Positions 33,562-41,692 of a stretch of DNA of 64,000 nucleotides are shown in pieces. The stretch's first letter is position 1. Every line of letters begins with the position of its first letter. Below the pieces are notes generated by a model, which saw nothing but the letters and a program-made list of their open reading frames with translations, ran no database searches and was not told where the DNA came from. A program made the translations under genes and the position numbers. Source of the DNA: DATLMR01 sp035634255 (lineage in GTDB: Bacteria; Acidobacteriota; Blastocatellia; UBA7656); contig DASQDI010000061.1 in assembly GCA_035634255.1 (NCBI GenBank), forward strand, positions 1 to 64,000, in the 5' to 3' direction.

Positions 33562-34316
33562 TGTGCAAATACCCACTCTATCAGTCCGGGTTCGCTGAAC
33601 ACTTCATCCCAGATAACATGCCCCGCCCCTTTGTATTCTGTGTATTTCGCCTTCCCGCCAGCTTCTCTAATCGCGGCGATCATGTTTCGTGAACGCTCCA
33701 CACTCACCGCTTCATCCTTCTCGCCATGGAATGCCCAGATTGGCGTACCGATTAACTTTGCCGCGTCGGACTCATTGCCTCCGCCGCAGATGGGTATTGC
33801 CGCCGCGAACATATCCGGGTACTGCGAGATTAGCGACCAGGTACCGAACCCGCCCATTGATTGGCCCGCCACATAAAGTCTTCGCTCGTCCAGGCTGAAT
33901 TTGCTTCCTAAGTCTTGCAACAGCTCCAAGACCAATTGCAATTGCTCGGTCGGCCTTGCCGTATCGAGAGTAGCCCATAGTTTCGTGCCAGGGCATTGCG
34001 GAGCGACGACGAAACAGGGGTTCTTCCTTTGATTCCTGGGTGATGTCCAGACATGAGAGCCGACAGTATTGCCGCCGGATATTTGCTTAAGGTTATCGGT
34101 GCCGCGACCAGCCCCGCCATGCAGCCAGAGGACGAGCGGGTATTTCTTCCGAGTATCGTAGCTTTGAGGAAGAAAGAGACGATACGGCAACTTATCGCCG
34201 CGAGAATTCTGATAATTTTTTGGCAGGAAGAGAGTTCTTTGCTGGCCGAAGATCAGCCTGGGCGACAACGCCGCAGCAAAGGCGAAACAGAACTCTCGCC
34301 TGTTAATCATGGTCAT
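33474..34316 (-). CDS. Secreted predicted peptidase/esterase (alpha/beta hydrolase)
   Basis: 280 residues from the ATG at 34316 (GGAG six nt upstream); several earlier in-frame ATGs exist. The N-terminus (INRREFCFAFAAALSPRLIFG) is a twin-arginine-like export signal. The hydrolase domain has YPLVLWLHGGAGRGTDNL (oxyanion loop), nucleophile in VAGQSMGGFGTWSL, Asp in AFHGEKDEAVSV and His in YKGAGHVIWDEVF, the pattern of COG4099-type predicted peptidases. Normal family members end near IEWVFAQ; the last 28 residues here (from SNSRLNRSRNPAS on) are encoded by the attC-like element at 33465-33561, which suggests stop-codon loss into the recombination site. Confidence 0.82.
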   Translation of the reverse strand: MTMINRREFCFAFAAALSPRLIFGQQRTLFLPKNYQNSRGDKLPYRLFLPQSYDTRKKYPLVLWLHGGAGRGTDNLKQISGGNTVGSHVWTSPRNQRKNPCFVVAPQCPGTKLWATLDTARPTEQLQLVLELLQDLGSKFSLDERRLYVAGQSMGGFGTWSLISQYPDMFAAAIPICGGGNESDAAKLIGTPIWAFHGEKDEAVSVERSRNMIAAIREAGGKAKYTEYKGAGHVIWDEVFSEPGLIEWVFAQSNSRLNRSRNPASYVSPGVTCGPRDLGR

Positions 34317-34338
34317 CGGTTTCTCCATAACGACAGCC

Positions 34339-34370
34339 ATCTGACACTCCGCATCAGCGGGCGACGGCGA
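34339..34370 (-). repeat. Half of an attC-like site between peptidase and esterase genes
   Basis: ATCTGACACTCCGCATCAGC followed by GGGCGACGG (top strand) matches the left arm of the sites at 35595 and 37323, sharing CCGCATCAGCG. A matching right arm is not seen, so it is either a decayed or partially deleted site. It occupies the gap just downstream of the P1 peptidase stop and overlaps the leader of the next gene. Confidence 0.35.
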
Positions 34371-34381
34371 TGGCTGTATCA

Positions 34382-35563
34382 CTATTTAACCAGCCTGTTG
34401 TACTTCTTTAGAATCTCTCTTAAGCGATCATGCGGTATTGCATAAACTGTATTCCCGTTTATGCCCTTCATAGTTTCTGCCGCGACCATCGCGTTGACGA
34501 TGGCCTCCTCGGTCGCATTTACAGCCGCGCGAAAGAGCGGGTTTATTCTTTCATTAGGCAGCATGTTTATCTGAGCAGTACCAGAGGTCTTGCTAACTTC
34601 CGGGTTAGCAGTTGAAAATGCGATGAAAATATCTCCTGACGAGTTCTCACCTCTTCCGCCCATAACCCCGACGGCAAGTGATACTCGCTTTACTAACCGC
34701 TTTAACTGGTGAGGGAGTAAAGGCGCGTCCGTTGCCACGACCACTATAATCGATCCTTGTCCATCATCGCGCTTGCCGCGCTCCGGCAGCAGGTCGGTGA
34801 TCTCCTTGCCTACAGGCACTCCTGCCACCGTTAATGTGTCGCGGGCGCCATAATTGGCTTGAACCAGCGCCCCTACTGTGTAGCCCCCCTGCTCGGAGGT
34901 CAGCAGTCTCGAAGACGTGCCGGTTCCACCCTTGAACTGGTGTGTAATCATGCCGGTGCCGCCCCCTACATTGCCCTCGGCAATCGGCCCGGATTTCGCA
35001 GCCTCCAACGCCTGGAAAGCATGCTCCTTCTTCACATGAAATCCATCAATATCATTCAGGAATCCGTCGTATGTTTCGGCAACGACGGGCAGGCTAAGGT
35101 CGCCCGAATAACTCTCGGGCGAGCTACGCTTGGCGTACCACTCGATTATGGCGTCTCTGACTACCCCGACGCTGTGCGTATTAGTGATCAGGATGGGAGT
35201 GCCCAGGCTCCCCGATTCTTCCACCCAGGCAGTGCCAGTCATCTCGCCATTCCCATTCAGGGTATGCCATGCGGCAAAAACGCGACCTCGGAAGCTCTTA
35301 CCCTGTGGGAGAACCGCGGTCACGCCGGTGCGCACCGGCCCCTTGCCTATTATAAGTTTCCCCTCACCCTGTATAAGTGTTACGTACCCGACCTCAACGC
35401 CTTTCACATCCGTAATGGCGTTGAAATCACCCGGCTTGCCTTCAAACGGGATGCCTAAATCGCGTGCGCGCGGATGAGTCTGCGCCGTGCCGGTTTGAGG
35501 CGTGAGTAGTAGGGCGAAAGCTAAAAGCAATAGCCCGGCCAAACTGTAGGGGGTTGCTCTCAT
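34382..35563 (-). CDS. P1 family (DmpA/BapA-type) self-processing peptidase, secreted
   Basis: 393 residues from the ATG at 35563, with AGAGAGG about 9 nt upstream. Signal peptide (YSLAGLLLLAFALLLTPQTGTAQ). Family motifs: ARDLGIPFEGKPGDFNAITDVKGVEVGYVTL, TGVTAVLP, FAAWHTLNGNGEMTG, NTHSVGVVRDAI, EGNVGGGTGM and the autocatalytic site GGTGTSSR, where the chain is cut before Ser to create the N-terminal nucleophile. Such enzymes release N-terminal D- or beta-amino acids from peptides. A periplasmic location is likely. attC-like elements lie at both ends, so it may be a cassette gene carrying its own ribosome site. Confidence 0.88.
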   Translation of the reverse strand: MRATPYSLAGLLLLAFALLLTPQTGTAQTHPRARDLGIPFEGKPGDFNAITDVKGVEVGYVTLIQGEGKLIIGKGPVRTGVTAVLPQGKSFRGRVFAAWHTLNGNGEMTGTAWVEESGSLGTPILITNTHSVGVVRDAIIEWYAKRSSPESYSGDLSLPVVAETYDGFLNDIDGFHVKKEHAFQALEAAKSGPIAEGNVGGGTGMITHQFKGGTGTSSRLLTSEQGGYTVGALVQANYGARDTLTVAGVPVGKEITDLLPERGKRDDGQGSIIVVVATDAPLLPHQLKRLVKRVSLAVGVMGGRGENSSGDIFIAFSTANPEVSKTSGTAQINMLPNERINPLFRAAVNATEEAIVNAMVAAETMKGINGNTVYAIPHDRLREILKKYNRLVK

Positions 35564-35594
35564 CAGTGGTTTCCTCTCTAAGGTCCGATTCCGC

Positions 35595-35686
35595 ACATAA
35601 CGCCCCGCATCAGCGAGGCCGCGAGAGGCACTGGCAGAAGCATACGAACCTCACCTCGCGCCCTCCGCTACATGCGTTTGTTAGGC
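35595..35686 (-). repeat. attC-like site, 92 bp
   Basis: Top strand runs from ACATAAC (35595-35601, one mismatch to RYYYAAC) to GTTAGGC (35680-35686, exact GTTRRRY). Its left arm is identical in 25 of 26 positions to that of the site at 37323, including CCGCATCAGCGAGGCCGCG; its right arm CTCGCGCCCTCCGC resembles the site at 14863. Near-identical arms between successive sites are usual within one cassette array. It lies 58 bp after the stop of the HEPN-like gene on the minus strand. Confidence 0.7.
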
Positions 35687-35743
35687 TGGCTTTCTCTTAA
35701 AGCAGGCAAATTTCTGATTTTACAGGTTTCTATGTCATTAGAG

Positions 35744-37252
35744 TCATTGTGCTAGTGTCCCATCATCAAATGCAGTTGTTTCCGGGCTTTGTTCCTGAAT
35801 TTGCAAGCGTGATTCTGTACCAATATATACTTCATCCTTAATAGCGCTATCTATTGGAGCAGGCTCTGCAATTTGAATCTTCTCAGCAGGCTGGGGTGCG
35901 CGTTCTAAGTAATACTTTCGAAAGTATTCTTCGAAACGTTTATCGCGCCGCATTTCAAGAAATATAGGCCATTCTTTCCAGCCCTGTTCATCTAGATCTG
36001 CTCCATCTGTAGCATCGAGAATAGCGAAGAAGTCGTCCGCGTTATCTAAAAGCGAAGCTTGTGCTAATGCAAATGCAGGTTTAAACGCAGACGTATCGAA
36101 GCTTCGTACAGCTTCTTGGCATTCTGACCATCGACCTAATCGTTTTAAGGAAAGCCAATAATTCATATTGCAAACGACCCTAGTAATTAGATTAAACTGA
36201 GCCTGTCTTGAACCCCACTCGGATAAATTCAAGACTACTTCCCATCGCGACTCCATCATAGAGTCATAGATTATATCAACCAGCAAATTTGCTTGTTCTT
36301 TCCCCTCGCCTTTTCGGAGTTTGGCCCAAGATTCTACAGCTAATAAAAGGCCGGTTACCTCGAACAAGGTTAAAGCTCGTATGATATAATCATCGTTCAT
36401 TTTAACAATTTGACCTATAGTACATTCGCCAAAATACTCACGACATATTTCGGACTTCACATTCTTAAGGTAACGGCGAGAAATGCGGCCTCCAGCATGG
36501 ACAATAATATGACGACGCTGAATGCATTCATTAAACCGATCCCAATCAGGTGAGAGCTTAGCCATATCCACTTTTAGTCGTGTTTGGAAAAACTTATTCC
36601 ATTCATCAGCAGAGCCTCTTAATAATTCATCAACGCGATCTGAGATAATATAATCTACCGCCTCTTCAATGGTATTGAATGAAAGAAGGTCGGCAATCGT
36701 TAAATTCTTCTCTTGTGTCCCAATTGCTGCCGGAGCACTACGATAGAATTGATGTGCTATATCTGATATCAGCACTTCGAATTGACCTACTAACCCAGTC
36801 AGAATACCTCGATGAAGTATGTCGAAATGTTGTTCCGGGGAGACTCGGCTATGGAGTGTTTTCAAAATGCGCTTTAAAGCTAAAAAAGGCTTCACCGATA
36901 TAACAAAGTCCGTGTTTGTTTCATCGTTTGTTTCATTGGTCTTACTTTCTTGGCCAGAGCCTTCCTTATCTGGTTTTTCATTGGAAGAATCAACCTTTTT
37001 GTAAATGGTTGCCGCCGTAACCAACCCACGCAATAATTCTCCACGCTCAGTTTCTGTGGCAGTTTGTGCAAATGTTTCAAGGATACTGTCGATTTGAGTC
37101 TGAAAGGTTTGGTCCTGTTTCGCTGGCAAATCTATCAGTGCTGAACTCATAAGACGTAAGAATTGCTGATACGAAATGATCGAATATTGATAGCTACGAA
37201 TCAGCGTGACGAACGGGTTGGTATTACTTGGCTTGTTATATTGGCTTGTCAT
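35744..37252 (-). CDS. HEPN-motif protein of unknown function, low GC
   Basis: 502 residues, no signal peptide. The central part (about 155-265) looks like a HEPN domain: a helix FEVLISDIAHQFYR, ADLLSFNTIEEAVDYIISDRVDELLRGS, then FNECIQRRHIIVHAGGRISRRYL, which contains the R-x4-H signature (Arg247, His252) of HEPN ribonucleases. The N-terminal 120 residues and C-terminal 50 are polar and variable. Base composition is visibly more AT-rich than neighbours, a sign of recent transfer. It is flanked by the two best-matched attC-like sites, so it behaves as a cassette. The ribosome site is weak (AGGAG about 20 nt upstream). RNase or toxin/defence function is an inference from the motif only. Confidence 0.65.
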   Translation of the reverse strand: MTSQYNKPSNTNPFVTLIRSYQYSIISYQQFLRLMSSALIDLPAKQDQTFQTQIDSILETFAQTATETERGELLRGLVTAATIYKKVDSSNEKPDKEGSGQESKTNETNDETNTDFVISVKPFLALKRILKTLHSRVSPEQHFDILHRGILTGLVGQFEVLISDIAHQFYRSAPAAIGTQEKNLTIADLLSFNTIEEAVDYIISDRVDELLRGSADEWNKFFQTRLKVDMAKLSPDWDRFNECIQRRHIIVHAGGRISRRYLKNVKSEICREYFGECTIGQIVKMNDDYIIRALTLFEVTGLLLAVESWAKLRKGEGKEQANLLVDIIYDSMMESRWEVVLNLSEWGSRQAQFNLITRVVCNMNYWLSLKRLGRWSECQEAVRSFDTSAFKPAFALAQASLLDNADDFFAILDATDGADLDEQGWKEWPIFLEMRRDKRFEEYFRKYYLERAPQPAEKIQIAEPAPIDSAIKDEVYIGTESRLQIQEQSPETTAFDDGTLAQ

Positions 37253-37322
37253 AATAATAATCTGTCAATTGCTCCTTTCTTAAATCCTTCTTGTAATTAT
37301 TCATAAAGAGCAAGGGGTGGCA

Positions 37323-37413
37323 ACCTAACGCACCGCATCAGCGAGGCCGCGCCGTGCCTTGTACGAACAGGACAAGCTCGATTCGCGGCCCCCGTTGAAT
37401 GTGGTTGTTAGAC
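37323..37413 (-). repeat. attC-like site, 91 bp, both core boxes exact
   Basis: Top strand runs from ACCTAAC (37323-37329) to GTTAGAC (37407-37413); both fit the attC signatures RYYYAAC and GTTRRRY exactly. Arms TAACGCACCGCATCAGCGAG/GCCGCG and CGCGGCCCCCGTTGAATGTG/GTTGTTA are imperfectly complementary, with unpaired bases, as in folded attC. On the minus strand the GTCTAAC box contains the TAA stop codon of the upstream gene (37408-37410), a hallmark of integron cassettes. Confidence 0.75.
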
Positions 37414-37878
37414 CGCGTCTTGATTCACGCGAGTTTCGCCTGTCCTTTTATCGCCCACCTCTCTGCGCCGCTTCATATAGCCGCGCATTGCAGATATGCG
37501 CTCCTCTGCGTCAGGCATCCTCATCACAACCTTCTCGACCTGGGCTAAATAAAGGTACGGCGGCGCTCCCGGCATAGCCCTGAATTCGGCAATAAACGGC
37601 TCCAGTTTGGCGTAAACAGCCACATGCTCCGTATTCATGTCATTGAACATCTGCTCATCAATCGCCCCGTGGTTGACCAGTGCTGCGGCCATGTCCCAGT
37701 AAGACACCACCATCCGAAAGTCTGCGCTGTGTTCACCCATCAGCGTTCCTAAAACGTCTTTACTGCTCTCAGGGTGGAAGTCGGCTATAAACCACTCGCG
37801 CGCTTTACGCATGGTCTCTTCACGCCTGATCTCGTAGAGGCGGAGGATCAGATTAGCTCCATCTTGCTTTTCGCTCAT
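37408..37878 (-). CDS. Conserved hypothetical protein, probable cassette gene
   Basis: 156 residues from the ATG at 37878, selected for AAAGGAGATACC just upstream; an ATG eight codons earlier is weaker. Predicted mostly helical, soluble, without signal peptide: ANLILRLYEIRREETMRKAREWFIADFHPESSKDVLG, then MVVSYWDMAAALVNHGAIDEQMFNDMNTEHVAVYAKLEPFIAEFR. I do not recognise a functional family; similar short helical proteins are common as accessory genes. Its TAA stop lies inside the GTCTAAC box of the attC-like site at 37323-37413 and another GTCTAAC-led element lies upstream at 37936, so it has the form of a complete cassette. Confidence 0.75.
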   Translation of the reverse strand: MSEKQDGANLILRLYEIRREETMRKAREWFIADFHPESSKDVLGTLMGEHSADFRMVVSYWDMAAALVNHGAIDEQMFNDMNTEHVAVYAKLEPFIAEFRAMPGAPPYLYLAQVEKVVMRMPDAEERISAMRGYMKRRREVGDKRTGETRVNQDAV

Positions 37879-37935
37879 TAGGTATCTCCTTTCGATGGGC
37901 AAACCTTAAAGTATTCGACTGAAAATGCGCAAGCG

Positions 37936-38012
37936 GTCTAACTTCCCGATCGACCGGGCCGCGATGAAAGCCTCGGAGGAACGATTCGAGCCTGCCTTTG
38001 GCGCGCTTAGAG
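37936..38012 (-). repeat. attC-like element, one exact box
   Basis: GTCTAAC (37936-37942) is an exact RYYYAAC box, and TAACTTCCCGATCGACCGGG followed by CCGCG aligns with the left arm of the sites at 35595 and 37323. The right end CTTAGAG (38006-38012) has two mismatches. It is upstream of the 156-residue hypothetical gene. The rest of 37879-38225 shows only the ribosome site of the alkyl sulfatase gene. Confidence 0.4.
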
Positions 38013-38225
38013 AAGTCGACGCTTGATAGATAAAAAGCTTTGTGATATTAGATACTTCACCGTCCGGTGGGCTACCTACCTGATGAGATGAAAAAGCATT
38101 AGAAATTCAAGGTACTTGTTTTTGCTGTAGAGAGGTAACCGTGGCGCTTCGGCGTTAAAGATGCCTAAAGCAGGCGGCTGTGGCTTGCTTGAATACCAAC
38201 TTGATCTATACATAGGAGAATATAG

Positions 38226-40409
38226 GTGGACGAAAAAACTCAGGAGCAGAGTCAAATAATACCTCGCCCAGGCGACAGGTTGCCCAAGGATGCTTCCCCC
38301 TACACTATTGCGGCCAATAAAAAGGTGTCGCAAGAGCTGAACTTCTCGAACACACAAGATTACACCGACGCGCAGCGCGGCTTCATCGCCACGCTGACCG
38401 CCGACGGCCAGCTGACCAATGAGCCCGTGGATCAGGTCAAGATCAGGAATGACAAGCCCGGAGCCCCCCCGGTGCCGGTTTGGAACATGGGCGAGTATGC
38501 GTTTTTATCAGGGACGCAACCGCAACAGGCGCCCTACACGGTCAATCCGAGTTTATGGCGTCAAGCGCAAATAAACATGAGCAATGGGCTGTTTCAGGTG
38601 ACGAAGCGCACCTGCGAATTGAACGGCAGCCAGGTGACGAAGGGCATATATCAGGTGCGCGCCTTCGACCTCTCGAACATGACTATCGTCGAAACGGATA
38701 CGGGCATTATCGTCATCGACCCGCTCATTTCGTCAGAAACCGCTAAGGCGGCGTTGAATCTTTACTACCAGGCCCTCAACCTGACGCCGGAGCAAGCGCC
38801 GGTAGTCGCAGTCATCTACACCCATAGCCACATCGACCATTACGGCGGCGTGAAAGGGGTGGTGAGCGACGAGGATGTCCAGCTGGGGAAGGTCAAAATC
38901 TACGCGCCCGAGGGCTTCCTCGATCACGCGGTCAGCGAAAACGTTTATGCCGGTAACGCGATGGGCCGCCGCGCTTCTTATATGTATGGGGCGTTACTGC
39001 ACAAGGGCGATAAGGGCCAGGTAGATGGCGGCCTGGGGAAAACCACCTCGCTCGGCCAAAGCGGCCTGATTCCGCCCTCGAAGGACTGCGTGATTACGAA
39101 GAGCCTCGAAGAGCGCGTTATCGACGGGGTTCATATCACCTTCCAGCTGGCGCAGGACACGGAAGCGCCGTCGGAAATGCTGTTTCATTTCCCGCAGTTC
39201 AAGGCGCTGTGCGCCGCGGAAGACATGACCCATAACCTGCACAACCTGTACTCGCTGCGCGGCGCGCAGGTTCGTAACGCGGCGGCCTGGTGGAAAGTTA
39301 TCAACGAGGCCATAAAGCTTTTCGCCAAAGACATCGACGTACTTTTTGCCCAGCACCACTGGCCGATGTGGGATGATACTTCTGACATATTGTACTTCCT
39401 CAAAAAGCAGCGCGACCTCTACAAATACATCCATGACCAGTCGCTGCGCTTGCTGAACCACGGGCGCACTATGATCGAGCTGTCGGAGATGCTCTCCCTG
39501 CCGGAGAGTCTCTCCTATGAATGGTATAACCGTGGTTACTACGGCACCGTCAATCATGACTCGAAGGCAGTTTATCAGCGATACCTGGGATGGTACGACG
39601 CCAACCCCGCCACCCTGCACTCGCTGCCTCCGGTTCAAGCGTCAAGGAAGTACGTGGAATACATGGGCGGCGCTCGGGCCGTGCTCGACAAGGCGCAAAA
39701 GGCATTCGCCGAGGGCGACTACCGCTGGGTGGCGGAAGTAGTCAACCATGTGATCTTCGCCGCTCCCGACAGTTCCAGTACTCACCCGCCGGACCCTGTC
39801 ACGCTTGAGGCGAAACTCCTGCAGGCGGATGCTCTGGAGCAAATGGGTTATCAGGCCGAGTCCGGACCCTGGCGCAATGTTTATTTGATGGGAGCCCACG
39901 AGCTGCGGCATGGGGTGTCTCCACTTCTCCGCTCGAAACCACTCAGCGCGGACGTGATGAGCGCTATGACGCTCGATCAATACTTTGATTACATGGGCCT
40001 GCGATTCGACGCCCCGAAGGCGGAGGCGAGGCAGGTTCAGCCCACCACGATAAACTGGATCGTTACGAGCGATACTGACCCCGCCGAGTTTTACGCTCTG
40101 GAGTTGCTGGACTATACGCTGCCCTATACCAGGTATTACGCGCAACATGAGATGCCTCCCGCGGAGGTCACGCTGACGCTCACGCGTGATACTCTCAATC
40201 AAATTTCGACCGTCCCCGACATGAGTCAGGCATTTAATAATGCGGTCGCGGCGGGCGCCATCCAGGTGCAGGGTGATCCCACGTTAGTGACAAATATATT
40301 AGACCTGCTCGATATCTTCCCGGCGAATTTCAACATAGTCACCCCCAGACAGGAGCAGGATTCGGTGGAGGGGTTAGAGTCGAACAAGGCGGGAGGCGGG
40401 GGAAGCTGA
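38226..40409 (+). CDS. Alkyl sulfatase, metallo-beta-lactamase fold (SdsA1/YjcS-like)
   Basis: 727 residues from GTG 38226 with AGGAG 7 nt upstream. The metallo-beta-lactamase core has the zinc motif THSHIDHYGG (His200, His202, Asp204, His205), preceded by LSNMTIVETDTGIIVIDPLIS and followed by CAAEDMTHNLHNLYSLRGAQVRNAAAWW and FAQHHWPMW, all characteristic of SdsA1-type alkyl sulfatases; then the alkyl-sulfatase dimerisation helices and a C-terminal SCP2-like domain. It hydrolyses primary alkyl sulfates such as SDS to alcohol and sulfate. No signal peptide is seen. The protein ends in a Gly-rich tail (NKAGGGGS). A terminator-like hairpin follows. Confidence 0.9.
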   Translation: MDEKTQEQSQIIPRPGDRLPKDASPYTIAANKKVSQELNFSNTQDYTDAQRGFIATLTADGQLTNEPVDQVKIRNDKPGAPPVPVWNMGEYAFLSGTQPQQAPYTVNPSLWRQAQINMSNGLFQVTKRTCELNGSQVTKGIYQVRAFDLSNMTIVETDTGIIVIDPLISSETAKAALNLYYQALNLTPEQAPVVAVIYTHSHIDHYGGVKGVVSDEDVQLGKVKIYAPEGFLDHAVSENVYAGNAMGRRASYMYGALLHKGDKGQVDGGLGKTTSLGQSGLIPPSKDCVITKSLEERVIDGVHITFQLAQDTEAPSEMLFHFPQFKALCAAEDMTHNLHNLYSLRGAQVRNAAAWWKVINEAIKLFAKDIDVLFAQHHWPMWDDTSDILYFLKKQRDLYKYIHDQSLRLLNHGRTMIELSEMLSLPESLSYEWYNRGYYGTVNHDSKAVYQRYLGWYDANPATLHSLPPVQASRKYVEYMGGARAVLDKAQKAFAEGDYRWVAEVVNHVIFAAPDSSSTHPPDPVTLEAKLLQADALEQMGYQAESGPWRNVYLMGAHELRHGVSPLLRSKPLSADVMSAMTLDQYFDYMGLRFDAPKAEARQVQPTTINWIVTSDTDPAEFYALELLDYTLPYTRYYAQHEMPPAEVTLTLTRDTLNQISTVPDMSQAFNNAVAAGAIQVQGDPTLVTNILDLLDIFPANFNIVTPRQEQDSVEGLESNKAGGGGS

Positions 40410-40427
40410 GGTAGGTGAGTAAGAACA

Positions 40428-40467
40428 TTCAGGAAGGCTCTGGGTCCGACAGCAGGGTCTTCCTGAA
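40428..40467 (+). terminator. Hairpin after the alkyl sulfatase gene
   Basis: TTCAGGAAG (40428-40436) pairs perfectly with CTTCCTGAA (40459-40467) around a 22-nt loop, 19 nt after the stop codon. No T-run follows, so it could also protect the 3' end. Confidence 0.5.
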
Positions 40468-40472
40468 ATAAA

Positions 40473-40590
40473 GCATAGCTATTCGCATCAGTGGGCCGCG
40501 CTCCCCACCCCTTTATTCATCGCTGCGTCGCCGGGCTTTCGCGCTATTCGGAACTCGCTTCGCGCGCTCCGGCCGAACCGATCGTCAGCT
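40473..40590 (-). repeat. Degenerate attC-like site after the PPOX gene
   Basis: The left arm ATTCGCATCAGTGGGCCGCG resembles that at 35595 and the right arm CGCGCGCTCC resembles CGCGCCCTCC there, with GTCAGCT in place of GTTAGGC. Both boxes have two mismatches. It lies behind the PPOX gene on the minus strand, where a cassette site would be expected. Confidence 0.35.
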
Positions 40591-40621
40591 GGCGAATGCC
40601 TGCGCGATACAGCAAAGTGGG

Positions 40622-41047
40622 TCAGGTAGACGCGCTGAGATCCGGCATCGTCGATTCCATGGTCGCAACGCGCAGCGGAGCGATCTTGAAGAGCACGCGC
40701 ACGTCGCCCTCCCGGTGGAACGGGTACTTGTCGACGCCCATGTAGAGCCGAGCCAACTCATCTATGTGCTCGTCGGCGCCTTCCTCGGTTTCGTCAACCA
40801 CCGTGCCGCGCACTTCCAGCCAGCGGGTGTCGTCGTCGGGATCGATTGCCAGGATAGTCACCGCCGGTCGGCGCGACATGTTGCGGTATTTCTGGCGGCC
40901 CTTTTCCGTGTTGACCAGGATGTGCGTGCCGTCGAAGCTGCACCACACGGGCTGAACCTGCGGCGAGCCATCACCCATTAAAGTCGCCAGGGACACCACG
41001 ATGGGGCGGTCAAGCAGGTCGCGGTACTTGTCAGGAATCTGATTCAT
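40622..41047 (-). CDS. PPOX-class (F420- or FMN-dependent) flavoprotein
   Basis: 141 residues. Split-barrel PPOX family: IPDKYRDLLDRPIVVSLATLMGDGSPQVQPVWCSFDGTHILVNTEKGRQKYRNMSRRPAVTILAIDPDDDTRWLEVRGTVVDETEEGADEHIDELARLYMG is the standard order of the TIGR03618-like group, including the G.P...PVW strand and the E.RG..V motif. These enzymes reduce substrates with F420 or FMN; which cofactor is used cannot be told. Cytoplasmic. It lies between the 90-bp attC-like site at 41122-41211 (upstream on its strand) and a degenerate one at 40473-40590, consistent with a single-gene cassette. Confidence 0.87.
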   Translation of the reverse strand: MNQIPDKYRDLLDRPIVVSLATLMGDGSPQVQPVWCSFDGTHILVNTEKGRQKYRNMSRRPAVTILAIDPDDDTRWLEVRGTVVDETEEGADEHIDELARLYMGVDKYPFHREGDVRVLFKIAPLRVATMESTMPDLSAST

Positions 41048-41121
41048 ATGGGTAGCCCTCTGGAAAATACCGAGAAAAATTTTTGGGCATCATACCACAA
41101 AGGCTGATTGCGCCACCAGGC

Positions 41122-41211
41122 ATCTAACGCCGGAGTTGATGGCGCGCGAACAGCGTTGGGAGTACGGCTCAAGACTCGTTTCGCGTGCTCCCGTCTGATG
41201 ATCGGTTAGAC
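41122..41211 (-). repeat. attC-like site, 90 bp, both core boxes exact
   Basis: Top strand runs from ATCTAAC (41122-41128) to GTTAGAC (41205-41211), both exact fits to RYYYAAC and GTTRRRY. GGCGCGCGAA (41141-41150) is nearly complementary to TTTCGCGTGCTC (41180-41191). Its arms are less similar to the sites at 35-37 kb than those are to each other. It lies in the 301-bp gap upstream of both the PPOX gene and the PadR-permease unit. Confidence 0.7.
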
Positions 41212-41295
41212 CAGCCGGAATACGAGCCGCGCCATCGCCTCGACGCCTTCACCCATTCGCAATCTGCAATAATATCAGGAAAGCCGAGCTTACCC

Positions 41296-41324
41296 TTGAC
41301 ATTCTAGGGGAAGCGATTTACTCT
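41296..41324 (+). promoter_or_regulatory. Promoter of PadR-permease unit 1
   Basis: TTGACA (41296-41301), 17-bp spacer, TACTCT (41319-41324), 25 bp upstream of the PadR start. The start TTGACATTCTAGG is repeated upstream of the PadR gene at 48176-48508. An overlapping PadR operator is likely but not demonstrated. Confidence 0.6.
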
Positions 41325-41348
41325 GGTGGCCCGTCAGGGGAAGAGCTT

Positions 41349-41681
41349 ATGGCTAAACACAAGGCTGACCTGCTTCAGGGCACGCTCGACATGCTGATCC
41401 TCAAGGCGCTGTCCGTCGGCCCCATGCATGGCTTTGGCGTGGGGCAGCGCATCGCGCAAATGGCGGAGAACCTGCTCACCGTAGAAGAAGGCTCGCTCTA
41501 CCCTGCGCTGTACCGCCTGGAAGAGCATGGCTGGATCACATCCGAGTGGGGCACGTCGGAGAACAACCGCCGCGCGCGATTCTATAAACTCACCGCCGCC
41601 GGTCGTAAACAACTGCGCGTCGAAGAAGAGACCTGGCAGCGCCTTGTGCTCGCCATCAGCAAAGTGATGCAGACGGCGTAA
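41349..41681 (+). CDS. PadR family transcriptional regulator
   Basis: 110 residues with GGGGAAG upstream. Winged-helix PadR signature: KADLLQGTLDMLILKALSVGPMHGFGVGQRIAQMAENLLTVEEGSLYPALYRLEEHGWITSEWGTSENNRRARFYKLTAAGRKQL. The family binds DNA as a dimer and usually represses its own operon until a ligand is bound. Only 11 bp separate it from the permease gene 41693-44365, so it is almost certainly cotranscribed and regulates that permease. It is clearly paralogous to the PadR encoded at 48176-48508. Confidence 0.93.
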   Translation: MAKHKADLLQGTLDMLILKALSVGPMHGFGVGQRIAQMAENLLTVEEGSLYPALYRLEEHGWITSEWGTSENNRRARFYKLTAAGRKQLRVEEETWQRLVLAISKVMQTA

Positions 41682-41692
41682 GGAGCGATCCT

